Of a DNA stretch of 64,000 nt, positions 43,664 through 52,595 are shown piece after piece; position 1 is the first letter of the stretch; the number at the start of each line of letters is the position of its first letter. The notes beneath the pieces were generated by a model. That model saw only the letters and a list, made by a program, of their open reading frames with translations, made no database searches and was not told the DNA's origin. A program made the position numbers and the translations under genes. The DNA is from an uncultured Lachnospiraceae bacterium. GTDB taxonomy: Bacteria > Bacillota > Clostridia > Lachnospirales > Lachnospiraceae. Where the stretch lies: NCBI GenBank assembly GCA_902766735.1, contig CACXEU010000091.1, forward strand, positions 40,001 to 104,000. The letters are read 5' to 3'.

Positions 43664-45487
43664 TTACTTACTATAATATTTCTTTCCGTTCAGTTTTACA
43701 AAAGCCCGAACTTTAAAGGTATACTTGGCTCCTTCCTTTACCGTCTTCGTGTAAGATGTTTTTTTATTTCCTTTGAAAGTTTTCAGAACCTTCATTTTCT
43801 TTTTTGACTTACCACCAAGAATCTGATATCCCTGTGCGCCGGAGACTTTCTTCCAGGACACTTTTCGCTTATTGTTTCCAAGTTTTTTCACTTTTGTTTT
43901 CGGTGATTTCAATGGAATCTTCTTTACTTTTGTTGCAAAATCGGTGTAAACTGTTTCCTTCCCATTTTTCACGTAGGAACGAACCCGGAAAGTATATTTA
44001 ATTCCCGGTAACAATTTTTTAATAACACAACTTTGCTTATCTCCGTCTGTAATCACTTTTATTCGTTTAAAGGTTCCATTTTCCACCTTTATATAGATTT
44101 CATTTCCATCTGAAATGCCATCATTGTACCATTCCAGTTTTACGCTGGTGGCTGACTTTTTCGATACAGCCAAATCTTCCACTTTATTGTTCTTAATTGT
44201 CTTCCATTCTTTCTGAAGGTAATTTGCACGATTCTTTAACCAGTTTCGTAACAGTTCTACATTCGCCTGATATGTTGTCGGGTGACTATCATATTCGAGA
44301 CCGGTCGCATTGTCGCAAGTAGAATAACGTTTGGTAAGACTCCAGCCCGCTCCTCCTTCAACGATACTGAGATAGTTTCGGTTAAATGCCTGTCCAAAGT
44401 CTGCTAATAAGGTATCAATGCGATTCTTTCCCTTGACATTGGTCTGATAAAGATTCTCAATAATCGGGAATAACACTTTCATTCGGTCATTCACTTTTTT
44501 CACAAACTCATCACTGCGAATCAGGTAAGAATACCATTTCAATTCTGTACAGTATAGTCCCTGGTAACTGATATCGCCATTATAATATGCCTTATAAAAT
44601 CTTTTAGAAGCATTCCCGGAAGACAAATCCAGATCCCAAATTGGTCCGGCATACATTTTCCCATTCTTCACATAAAACCGTGTAGAACTGTAGTTAAAAT
44701 CCACTGCCTTAAATAATTCCGATACAATATAATAATTCACAAAGGAATCTATATCTATATACTTCGAATATTCAGATGCTTTCTTTGTTCGAATCGCTGC
44801 ATCCGCCTTTGAAAGGAAAGATTCAATTCCTGTCACCTGAGTAGCAGATGGTTCTTCCGGAACATTAATTGCAAAACGAATTCCTGATTTAGTGGTTGTA
44901 TATGTAACATCACTTTCATAGCGTTCCCGCTCCACCTCAATCATGAAATCCTTGGATGTTTCTGATTCATCAATGTCAACTTTCGTGGTACCTGCTTCCA
45001 CCGGTTCCGTAACCAGATAATTTCCTATCAGAACACCATTATAATACACATCCGCAAAGGTACTCTGACTAATATAAGAAAGACCGGTGGCTGTTGCAAG
45101 GTCAAGACCAAGCTTATTACGAAGTAATGTCTTATCAAAGGCATTAGCCAGCAGATTCCACTTCTTTCCCTTATCCATTCCAAACACGCTCTGTTTCGAA
45201 CTGAACTTCACATTAAACGGTTTCTTTTCCGCCTTAGATGTGGAGTTTCCTCTTAATTTTACCTGCGCAGCATCATCAGCGATTTCAATGGTTCCATCCT
45301 TTTTTACCACTTCTACTTTCGCCACAACATATTCCTTCACAAGACTCTTCAGTGGTGTCTCCGAAGTGATATAAACTCTGTTAATATCCGATGATGTATA
45401 GACGCTTTCTTCTCCATAGACGTTACTTCCCGTTCCCAGTGCCACAACCATGGCAAAAAACATTATCCATAAAATCCTCTTTTTCAT
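43664..45487 (-). CDS. CotH-family protein kinase-like exported protein with fibronectin tail
   Basis: A 607-residue protein with a signal peptide (MKKRILWIMFFAMVVALGTG) and a CotH domain. CotH family members are atypical kinases that phosphorylate spore coat proteins. It shows KLRGNSTSKAEKKPFNVKF, KKWNLLANAFDKTLLRNKLG and the metal-site signature GPIWDLDLSSGN. Two fibronectin III-like domains follow from about residue 410, the last strongly basic (GYQILGGKSKKKMKVL, KYTFKVRAFVKLNGKKYY). The export signal and fibronectin tail suggest a surface role rather than the cytoplasmic/coat role of Bacillus CotH. The ATG at 45487 has GGAGG 5 bases upstream; the longer ORF to 45595 lacks a ribosome site. 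It is divergent from dpaA. Confidence 0.88.
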   Translation of the reverse strand: MKKRILWIMFFAMVVALGTGSNVYGEESVYTSSDINRVYITSETPLKSLVKEYVVAKVEVVKKDGTIEIADDAAQVKLRGNSTSKAEKKPFNVKFSSKQSVFGMDKGKKWNLLANAFDKTLLRNKLGLDLATATGLSYISQSTFADVYYNGVLIGNYLVTEPVEAGTTKVDIDESETSKDFMIEVERERYESDVTYTTTKSGIRFAINVPEEPSATQVTGIESFLSKADAAIRTKKASEYSKYIDIDSFVNYYIVSELFKAVDFNYSSTRFYVKNGKMYAGPIWDLDLSSGNASKRFYKAYYNGDISYQGLYCTELKWYSYLIRSDEFVKKVNDRMKVLFPIIENLYQTNVKGKNRIDTLLADFGQAFNRNYLSIVEGGAGWSLTKRYSTCDNATGLEYDSHPTTYQANVELLRNWLKNRANYLQKEWKTIKNNKVEDLAVSKKSATSVKLEWYNDGISDGNEIYIKVENGTFKRIKVITDGDKQSCVIKKLLPGIKYTFRVRSYVKNGKETVYTDFATKVKKIPLKSPKTKVKKLGNNKRKVSWKKVSGAQGYQILGGKSKKKMKVLKTFKGNKKTSYTKTVKEGAKYTFKVRAFVKLNGKKYYSK

Positions 45488-45586
45488 TGTAACCTCCGAT
45501 ACACATTTTTCTTCATTATACCATTTAAAAACATTTTTAAAACCCTTAATTTTACCGCTAACATTTTTTGCTTTTCCTATTCTTCG

Positions 45587-45614
45587 AACCATCATTCTTC
45601 CAGTTCATATATTA
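45587..45614 (+). promoter_or_regulatory. Candidate sigma-K promoter of dpaA
   Basis: CATATATTA (45606-45614) fits the sigma-K -10 CATANNNTA exactly. AACC (45587-45590) supplies the AC of the -35, with 16 bases between AC and CATA. It ends 16 bases before the dpaA start. In Bacillus the homologous spoVF operon is sigma-K dependent, so the assignment is plausible. Confidence 0.5.
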
Positions 45615-45630
45615 AATTATGGAGGTGAAT

Positions 45631-46440
45631 ATGAAAAAAATAAAAATCATTTCAGGCGACCAACGACAATACTATGCATGGACTTACTTACGTAAAATGA
45701 AATACGACGTAGAACTTGTTTCAAATTTCAAGCTTCAGGATACAGATATCGTTTTAGCCTCTACCCCATTCCTGAAATATGGCGAATACGTAAACTGCGA
45801 CTTTCAATCCGCCTTTCCCGTTGAAACAATGATTCAATTATTAAAGAACGGACAAATGCTATTTGCCGGAGCAATTCCGGAATCAATCACAAGGCAATTC
45901 ACTGACAAAGGAATCATTGCCATTGACTTACTAAAAGACTCGAAAATCGTATGGCAAAACGCTTATCTGACTGCAGAAGCATTACTGGGAAAAATTATTA
46001 CCGAAATTGCCTTCTCCTTACGAAATGCTAATATAATTATTTTGGGATTTGGTCGATGCGGAATGAACCTTGCACTACTGTTCAAGGGGTTCCAAAGCAT
46101 CGTCTATATTTATGACCATCATGAGGAAAACCGTTCCCGTGCATCCTCATTCGGATTCCAAACGCTATCCCCGAAACAATTATCCGCAAAACTCTCAGAG
46201 GCCGACCTTCTGATTAACACGATTCCACAGGAAATACTTTTGCCGGAACAATACGAACATTTCAAAAAAAGCTGTGTACTATATGATATATCCTCTTTCC
46301 CCTATGGGTTAAACCGAGATCTTGCAGAAACTAATGCCCTTTCTTTATATACATGCCCCGGCCTTCCGGGTAAGTATCACCCGAAAACGGCAGGGGAAAT
46401 CATTGCAAAAAAAGTCATATCATATTTAGAAAGGATGTAA
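45631..46440 (+). CDS. dpaA: Dipicolinate synthase subunit A
   Basis: A 269-residue SpoVFA/DpaA, which with DpaB oxidises dihydrodipicolinate to dipicolinic acid, the calcium chelator of the spore core. The N-terminal IISGDQRQYYAWTYLRKM matches the family. A Rossmann dinucleotide-binding motif IIILGFGRCGMNLALLFKG lies at about residues 132-150, and NTIPQEIL and YDISSFPYGLN follow. The ATG at 45631 has GGAGG 5 bases upstream. It overlaps nothing and is followed 5 bases later by dpaB. Expression in the mother cell is suggested by the sigma-K-like promoter. Confidence 0.93.
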   Translation: MKKIKIISGDQRQYYAWTYLRKMKYDVELVSNFKLQDTDIVLASTPFLKYGEYVNCDFQSAFPVETMIQLLKNGQMLFAGAIPESITRQFTDKGIIAIDLLKDSKIVWQNAYLTAEALLGKIITEIAFSLRNANIIILGFGRCGMNLALLFKGFQSIVYIYDHHEENRSRASSFGFQTLSPKQLSAKLSEADLLINTIPQEILLPEQYEHFKKSCVLYDISSFPYGLNRDLAETNALSLYTCPGLPGKYHPKTAGEIIAKKVISYLERM

Positions 46441-46445
46441 ACACC

Positions 46446-47045
46446 ATGTATGATTTTTCCAACATAAATATCGGCATTGGTCTTACCGGATCATTCTGCA
46501 CTTACGACAATATTTTCAAGGCTTTGGAAAACCTCACAAAAACACAGGCAAATATCACAGCGATTTTTTCCAATCAAGCCGCAACCACTGACAGTCGTTT
46601 CGGAAAAAGCGCAACTTTTCTGCAACGTGCCAAAGAAATCACCCATAAAAATCCAATCACCACAATTCCCGAAGCGGAACCCATTGGTCCCAAAGGGCTA
46701 TTGGATTTATTGATTATTGCTCCTTGCACAGGAAATACTCTTTCCAAATTAGCCAACGGAATATCCGACACACCGGTTCTTATGGCTGCCAAAGCGCATC
46801 TAAGAAACAACCGGCCTCTGGTTATTTTCTTAAGCACCAATGATGCCTTGGGGATGAACCTAAAGAATATCGGAATTTTATTAAACACCAAAAACATCTA
46901 TTTCGTTCCCTTTGGGCAAGACAATTATGTCAGCAAACCGAATTCCATGATTGCCCATATGGACTTAATTGAAGATACTATCGCCATGGCCTTGAAAGGA
47001 AAACAAATCCAACCGGTTATTAAAAGTCCTCATATAAAAGAATAA
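46446..47045 (+). CDS. dpaB: Dipicolinate synthase subunit B
   Basis: A 199-residue flavoprotein-like subunit (SpoVFB/DpaB). It begins NINIGIGLTGSFCTYDN, the flavodoxin-like P-loop of the phosphopantothenoylcysteine decarboxylase-like fold. It contains PKGLLDLLIIAPCTGNTLSKLANGISDTPVLMAAKAHLRNNRPLVIFLSTNDALG, typical of the family. Length is normal. It follows dpaA by 5 bases with an AAGGATG ribosome site, so the two are co-transcribed. Confidence 0.93.
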   Translation: MYDFSNINIGIGLTGSFCTYDNIFKALENLTKTQANITAIFSNQAATTDSRFGKSATFLQRAKEITHKNPITTIPEAEPIGPKGLLDLLIIAPCTGNTLSKLANGISDTPVLMAAKAHLRNNRPLVIFLSTNDALGMNLKNIGILLNTKNIYFVPFGQDNYVSKPNSMIAHMDLIEDTIAMALKGKQIQPVIKSPHIKE

Positions 47046-47108
47046 GCCGATTCATGATTAAGGCAATCAGTGAATACACTATTAGCATAATGATTGAAAG
47101 GAGATTTT

Positions 47109-48923
47109 ATGTGCGGAATTGCCGGTTACTTTCACAAAATTCCAAATAACAACGACACGCAACAATTAGAAAATATGAGAACTTCTCTGAAGCATCGTGG
47201 GCCGGATGACCGTGGAAGTTTTATCACAAGTAATTGTGGACTCTGTCATACGCGATTATCCATTCGGGATTTATCTGGCGGAAGACAGCCTATGACACGA
47301 ACTTTTCACGGCCGGACAGCTACGATTGTTTACAATGGGGAAATCTATAATTTACAGGAATTAAAATATCGCCTGCTCCCTTTTTCCATTTGCTTCGAAG
47401 GACACAGTGATACCGAGGTGATTCTCTACTGCTATCTGGTATTTGGTGCAAAAATTTTCTCTGAATTTAACGGAATCTTTGCATTTGCAATTTATGAGAA
47501 CAATCACTTGATTCTCTGCCGGGATCATATTGGTGTGAAACCTTTGTTTTACTGGAATCAGAAAGAAAAATTTGTTTTTGCTTCAGAAATCAAAGGAATC
47601 TTTTCTTATGGCATCACTCCCAAAATTAATCATGACTCTTGGTGTGAAATCATTGGCCTTGGTCCGGCACACACTCCTGGCAACGGAGTTTTTCAGGGAA
47701 TCAACGAGGTTCTCCCCGGCCATTATCTATTAATTTCCTCAGCGGGAATGGAAGACCATTGTTATTGGAGTCTAAAGAGTTTACAACATACGGAAAGTTA
47801 CGACGAAACCATTTCTCATTGCAGTTTTCTCATTGAAGACAGTATCAAGCGTCAGATGGTATCTGACATACCAATTTGTACCTTTCTTTCCGGTGGATTG
47901 GATTCAAGCCTGGTGACCGCTATCGTTGCAAAGGAATTTGGCGAGACACCTCTTACAACCTTCTCTTTTGATTTCATAGACAATCAAAAGAATTTCAAAT
48001 CCAATTCCTATCAATGTTCCATGGACCGCCCTTTCGTGGATTTGATGAAGGATTACGTAAAGAGTAATCATCATTATTTAGAATGCGATAGCAAAACGCA
48101 ATTGGATTATCTATGCAAGGCAGTGGATGCTAGAGATATGCCATGTATGGCAGACGTGGAAGCTTCTATGCTATATTTTTGCAGCATTGTATCCAAGGAA
48201 TGCAAAGTAACCTTAACCGGGGAATGTGCCGATGAAATCTTTGGCGGTTATCCATGGTTTCACAGAAAGGATTTGTTGGAAAAAACCACATTTCCATGGT
48301 CTTTTGATTTGTCTGCCAGAACCGCACTCTTTCGAAAAGATTTCATTGAATCTCTTCCTTTGGAAGAATACATTTCCACGCAATATCATCATTCTCTGAA
48401 TTTGTGTCCGATTTTAGAATCTGAGTCTTCATCAGAAACAAAACGAAGAAAAATGTCCTGGTTAAACATCCGGTGGTTTATGATGACATTGCTGAATCGA
48501 ATGGACCGATGCAGCATGTATTCCGGTTTGGAGGCACGGGTCCCTTATGCTGATTATCGAATTCTTGAATATGTATTCAATATCCCATGGGAATATAAAT
48601 GCTACCGGGGACAGACCAAAAGTCTTATTGTGGAATGTGGAAAAAAATATCTTCCGAAGGAAATACTCTATCGTAAAAAAAGCCCATATCCCAAAACTTA
48701 TGATCCGGGATATGAGCTATTATTAGGCAAAATGCTTTTGGATGAATTACATTCCAATGCATCCTTGCAAATGATTTTAGATTCTTCTAAGGTGGAGCAG
48801 TTTGTTTCTGCCCCGAAAGATTATGGTAAACCATGGTATGGCCAGCTAATGGCAGGTCCGCAATTATTGGCCTATTTGTTACAGATTGGTTATTGGATGA
48901 GAAAATATCATTTATCCGTTTAA
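47109..48923 (+). CDS. Asparagine synthetase (glutamine-hydrolysing)
   Basis: A 604-residue two-domain enzyme making asparagine from aspartate, glutamine and ATP. The ATG at 47109, with AAAGGAG 5 bases upstream, puts Cys2 next to the start; after Met removal Cys2 is the glutaminase nucleophile (MCGIAGYF, then LKHRGPDD). The synthetase domain has the PP-loop FLSGGLDSSLV at about residues 260-270 and TGECADEIFGGYPWF. It lies 63 bases after dpaB with no terminator between. Bacillus has a sporulation-specific homologue, AsnO, so a sporulation role is suggested here by position. Its end overlaps the convergent GTPase gene by 12 bases. Confidence 0.9.
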   Translation: MCGIAGYFHKIPNNNDTQQLENMRTSLKHRGPDDRGSFITSNCGLCHTRLSIRDLSGGRQPMTRTFHGRTATIVYNGEIYNLQELKYRLLPFSICFEGHSDTEVILYCYLVFGAKIFSEFNGIFAFAIYENNHLILCRDHIGVKPLFYWNQKEKFVFASEIKGIFSYGITPKINHDSWCEIIGLGPAHTPGNGVFQGINEVLPGHYLLISSAGMEDHCYWSLKSLQHTESYDETISHCSFLIEDSIKRQMVSDIPICTFLSGGLDSSLVTAIVAKEFGETPLTTFSFDFIDNQKNFKSNSYQCSMDRPFVDLMKDYVKSNHHYLECDSKTQLDYLCKAVDARDMPCMADVEASMLYFCSIVSKECKVTLTGECADEIFGGYPWFHRKDLLEKTTFPWSFDLSARTALFRKDFIESLPLEEYISTQYHHSLNLCPILESESSSETKRRKMSWLNIRWFMMTLLNRMDRCSMYSGLEARVPYADYRILEYVFNIPWEYKCYRGQTKSLIVECGKKYLPKEILYRKKSPYPKTYDPGYELLLGKMLLDELHSNASLQMILDSSKVEQFVSAPKDYGKPWYGQLMAGPQLLAYLLQIGYWMRKYHLSV

Positions 48924-51527
48924 GAGTTCATCCTCGGAAACAACATAATTTCCCAATTGATTCTTTTGATTCAGATATCCGGATATTTCTTTTTCCACCC
49001 TTTGGTACTCTTCATAAAAGTTCATTGCTGACATTCGAAGAGCTCCATGTCCCATAATAATCAACTGTTCCAAAGCATCCGATGTTGCGACAGTGATTTT
49101 ATATTTACTTGCCAATTGATGCGTTGTTTTTGCAATGTAGATATCTGCACTTTCCGCTTCTTTTGTGAAAACAACGTATACATTTTGGTGACGGTAAATA
49201 GTTTCTTTATGACGCTTCACATTATATGCATCAAACACTGCGATTACTGTTGTTCCGGTATATCCCTGATAGTTCGACAGCATATCCAATAATTTGTCTC
49301 TGGCTGCATCAATATTTTTTGCTGCAAGCGTCTTCAGTTCCTCCCATGCAAAAATGATATTATAACCGTCTACCAGAAGACAAGACGGTAAATTAGGTCC
49401 CTTTTTCCGATAAACCGGTTTCTTTTGTTTTTCATAAACTCTGCTTCGCTTTTCCTGATATTGTTTTCGCTTTACCGGTCCGAATGTCTTCTCGAAAATC
49501 GCCATAAGTTCTTGATCCGTAGCATAAGTATCCTTTTCTTTTTTCGGTCTGATTCCCTCTGAAATTTTCGGTACCACATCAAAAGATTGATTAGATTTTA
49601 AATCCGTCTTCACATGCATATACTGTTCCACTTCATCCCAAGGAACATAAAATCCGGCACCATGTGTACAAAAAACAGAACCGGTAGGATTTCTCATATC
49701 CTTTTCACTGTCGTATCCTTTTTCCTCAATCACCTGTTCCTGATTATGGCATGGTGCATACCCTTTATATTTCAAGGTCAATGTCCCCTTCCCGTGAGAA
49801 TATTCATTAACCTGAATCTGATAGTCTCCAATTTCAGAAACCGGAGCATATCCAGTAAGTCTGGTTTTTTCTCCCACAATTTGTGGTGGATTCATATGCC
49901 CGTTCATATTTCCCAAATCTGTCATGGCTCGTCCTACCTGTTCCGAAGAAATATCCAGAACAAAATCATAATAAGGTTCCAACAAAACGCTTTCCGCCTT
50001 TTTTAGTCCTTGACGAACAGCTCTGTATGTCGCCTGTCGGAAATCGCCACCTTCCGTGTGTTTCAAATGCGCTTTTCCGGCAATTAATGTAAAATGGATA
50101 TCCGTAACCGGTGCTCCGGTTAACACACCACGATGCTCCCGTTCTGCCAAATGGGTCATAATTAAGCGTTGCCAGTTTCTAGACAGACTATTACTATCGA
50201 CTTTTGACTCAAAAGTTATGCCACTTCCCGGATCTGCTGGCTCTAATAATAAATGGACTTCCGCATAATGGCGCAATGGTTCAAAATGCCCTACACCTTC
50301 CACGGTATTCATAATTGTTTCCTTATATAAAATCTTCCCTGTTCCAAAAGAAACCTCGATTCCAAAACGTTCCTGAATCTGGGCTTTTAACAACTCAATC
50401 TGAATCGTTCCCATAACACGCACATGAATTTCAGAAGTTTCTTCATTCCATCGTAAATTTAAAGTCGGATCCTCTTCTTCTAATTCCTTTAACTGCTGAA
50501 ACACTTGATTGACATTGCAACCCTTGGGCAATAAAACACTATAGGACAAAACCGGTTTTAAATCTGGTTCTTCGGTCTCCGACTCGCAACCCAATCCTTG
50601 CCCGGAATAGGTTTCCTCTAACCCTGCAACTGCACAGATTTCCCCAGCATTCACAGTTTGAACCAAAGAATATTTTTCTCCGGAATAAATTCGGATATCA
50701 TTTACCTTTTGTGTCCATTCCTCACCGTTGGATATCCCTTTCACTTCATCGCGAACATTTAAACTGCCGCCGGTAATTTTCATGTGGGTCAATCGATTTC
50801 CTGCTGAATCTTTCGTTATTTTATATACCTTTGCTCCAAAATCATCTGAATAAACCGGCTCATAACTATATCGACAAATGCCATCCAATAATTCCATGAC
50901 CCCTTTATTATTTAATGCCGAACCATAGTAACATGGGAACAATTGCCGGTTTTGAACCAAACTACAAAGAATTTCTTCTGTCAGAGTATCGTGTTCCATA
51001 TAGTATTCCAACGCCTGCTCATCACACATGGCAATTTGCTCGTAATCCGTTTTTTCAAGACTAAAGTCCACAATCCCGTCTCCCAGACAAACACGCATGT
51101 TTTCGCTACTAAATTCCTTATTGGTTCTTGGCATATCCATTTTATTAACAAAGATAAATGTAGGTATCTCATATTTCTTCAAAAGTTTCCAAAGTGTTTC
51201 CGTATGCCCCTGAACCCCTTCACTTCCACTAACAATCAAAATTGCATAATCTAGCACCTGCAAAGTTCGTTCCATTTCTGTCGAGAAATCCACATGTCCC
51301 GGCGTATCCAGTAACGTGAACTTTGTATCCTTATATTCAAAAACAGCCTGCTTTGAAAAAATAGTAATCCCACGTTCTCTCTCCATGGAAAAATTATCTA
51401 AATATGTATTTTTATGGTCAACTCTTCCTAACGCCTTTATTTTCCCTGTATTATATAATAGCGACTCGGACAATGTAGTCTTCCCACCGTCTACATGCGC
51501 TAAGATCCCTAATGTTATTTGTTTCAT
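48912..51527 (-). CDS. TetM-like ribosomal-protection GTPase fused to YacP/Rae1-like NYN nuclease domain
   Basis: An 871-residue fusion. Residues 1-650 are an EF-G/TetM-type translational GTPase. The G motifs are G1 AHVDGGKTTLS (10-20; Gly14 where most have Ala), G2 RGITI (52-56), G3 DTPGH (74-78), G4 NKMD (128-131) and G5 GSAL (202-205). Domains II-V follow, with the domain IV tip region GYAPVSE near 559-565, close to the YSPVS loop of TetM. A basic linker (660-712) leads to a NYN domain of the YacP type (715-865): LLVDGYNIIFAW (Asp720), VIAVFDAYNV (Asp766), EAESADIYIAK (Asp795) and TSDALEQL (Asp817). YacP is Rae1, which cleaves mRNA in the ribosomal A site in Bacillus. TetM also works at that site. 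A ribosome-targeted nuclease is the natural inference; acquired tetracycline resistance is less likely. It is monocistronic, with an AGAGGA ribosome site. Confidence 0.88.
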   Translation of the reverse strand: MKQITLGILAHVDGGKTTLSESLLYNTGKIKALGRVDHKNTYLDNFSMERERGITIFSKQAVFEYKDTKFTLLDTPGHVDFSTEMERTLQVLDYAILIVSGSEGVQGHTETLWKLLKKYEIPTFIFVNKMDMPRTNKEFSSENMRVCLGDGIVDFSLEKTDYEQIAMCDEQALEYYMEHDTLTEEILCSLVQNRQLFPCYYGSALNNKGVMELLDGICRYSYEPVYSDDFGAKVYKITKDSAGNRLTHMKITGGSLNVRDEVKGISNGEEWTQKVNDIRIYSGEKYSLVQTVNAGEICAVAGLEETYSGQGLGCESETEEPDLKPVLSYSVLLPKGCNVNQVFQQLKELEEEDPTLNLRWNEETSEIHVRVMGTIQIELLKAQIQERFGIEVSFGTGKILYKETIMNTVEGVGHFEPLRHYAEVHLLLEPADPGSGITFESKVDSNSLSRNWQRLIMTHLAEREHRGVLTGAPVTDIHFTLIAGKAHLKHTEGGDFRQATYRAVRQGLKKAESVLLEPYYDFVLDISSEQVGRAMTDLGNMNGHMNPPQIVGEKTRLTGYAPVSEIGDYQIQVNEYSHGKGTLTLKYKGYAPCHNQEQVIEEKGYDSEKDMRNPTGSVFCTHGAGFYVPWDEVEQYMHVKTDLKSNQSFDVVPKISEGIRPKKEKDTYATDQELMAIFEKTFGPVKRKQYQEKRSRVYEKQKKPVYRKKGPNLPSCLLVDGYNIIFAWEELKTLAAKNIDAARDKLLDMLSNYQGYTGTTVIAVFDAYNVKRHKETIYRHQNVYVVFTKEAESADIYIAKTTHQLASKYKITVATSDALEQLIIMGHGALRMSAMNFYEEYQRVEKEISGYLNQKNQLGNYVVSEDELLNG

Positions 51528-51583
51528 AATTCCTCTTTCAACTAATTTATTTTTAAAATCAACGAATTTAATACCTATATTGT

Positions 51584-51612
51584 TTGTTTCTTACGTCAAA
51601 ATCAAGTATACT
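51584..51612 (+). promoter_or_regulatory. Promoter of the anchored protein gene at 51649
   Basis: -35 TTGTTT (51584-51589), a 17-base spacer and -10 TATACT (51607-51612), giving a leader of about 30 bases. Confidence 0.6.
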
Positions 51613-51648
51613 TTTTCGGGCACTAGAAAGATAAAAAGGAGTAATTGT

Positions 51649-52509
51649 ATGAATAATAAAGTTATAATTTCAATCATCGGATGTATCACGCTCATCTGTG
51701 CAGTCATTTGCTGCGTTTTTATTTTCGGAATATATTCATATTCGAAAAACGAATCTAAGACATCCTCTGTAATCCAAACAAACGAAACCAAGGCAAAGCC
51801 TGTTTCCACAACGCCAGAACAATGTTTACTCGAACTCTTTTCCGGAAATAATTTGAAGCTTTCCGTAAAAAGTATCAAAGATTCTTCCATTGTATTTTCC
51901 ATTGAAAATCAGACAAAACAGTCCGTCACGGCTTCTTGTCACAGCATTGCCATCAATAAGGTCATGACACAACTTATGATTCTTGAAAGTGTAAACGCCG
52001 GCGAAACCAAAGATGTCACAATTTCTTTGGAAGAATACAGCGCATTTTGCGGTATCCAAAAATCAGAAGACATAAAAAACATCACCCTAGATTTTATCTG
52101 TACAAACATTCAGGATGAAATCCTATTCTCTGGTGACGTCCAAACCTTTGATTTTGGCGACTTGAATTACGCCTATCTTCCTGAAGAATCTGCCCAAACG
52201 CTTTATACCGAAAAGGACATCGTCATTTCAGCCACCGACTTTAAAGATAATGCAGACAAGAATGCGGAACGTTTCGTAATCATTGAAAACAATTCCCATT
52301 CCTTAATTACAACAGAAATCTTAGGAGTCTTTGTCAATGGTTCAGACCTTAATAATTTTTCCTATTCGGAAATATATCCGAATTGCATTTTCTATTTTCC
52401 GGTAACAACCGATGGTATTTCCAGCAATTCCATCAAAACGGTTTCCATGGAATTAACCTTTAGTGATGCAGATTACAATGAGCTGTTTCACACAACAATC
52501 AATAAATAA
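51649..52509 (+). CDS. Membrane-anchored protein of unknown function
   Basis: A 286-residue protein that I do not recognise. One N-terminal membrane helix (about residues 5-30, VIISIIGCITLICAVICCVFIFGIY) is followed by a Ser/Thr-rich spacer and two beta-sandwich-like halves with similar layouts (SVKSIKDSSIVFSIENQTKQ... and VISATDFKDNADKNAERFVIIENNS...). Each starts with a strand and an N-N/Q core, like the DUF-type domains of surface proteins. The ATG at 51649 with AAAGGAG 7 bases upstream is chosen; the long ORF before it is unsupported. The gene is monocistronic and divergent from the GTPase fusion. Confidence 0.75.
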   Translation: MNNKVIISIIGCITLICAVICCVFIFGIYSYSKNESKTSSVIQTNETKAKPVSTTPEQCLLELFSGNNLKLSVKSIKDSSIVFSIENQTKQSVTASCHSIAINKVMTQLMILESVNAGETKDVTISLEEYSAFCGIQKSEDIKNITLDFICTNIQDEILFSGDVQTFDFGDLNYAYLPEESAQTLYTEKDIVISATDFKDNADKNAERFVIIENNSHSLITTEILGVFVNGSDLNNFSYSEIYPNCIFYFPVTTDGISSNSIKTVSMELTFSDADYNELFHTTINK

Positions 52510-52522
52510 AATACAAAAGAAA

Positions 52523-52541
52523 ACGCTCCTTATCGGAGCGT
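52523..52541 (-). terminator. Terminator of the Ldh-family gene
   Basis: ACGCTCC/GGAGCGT stem with a 5-base loop, followed on the minus strand by TTTTCTTTT. Confidence 0.75.
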
Positions 52542-52572
52542 CAAAGCTCATTATACAAACAATCCCTTATTG

Positions 52573-52595
52573 GAGAGTTCGCAAAGCGAACTCTC
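52573..52595 (+). terminator. Second hairpin, probably ending the 51649 gene
   Basis: GAGAGTTCGC/GCGAACTCTC stem with an AAA loop, then TATTCTTTTT on the plus strand. It overlaps the last bases of the convergent Ldh-family gene. Confidence 0.6.

Noticed and set aside
48912..51527. Calling the GTPase an acquired tetracycline resistance gene
   Set aside because: No mobile element surrounds it, codon use looks like its neighbours, and the NYN fusion is not part of TetM/O/W resistance proteins.
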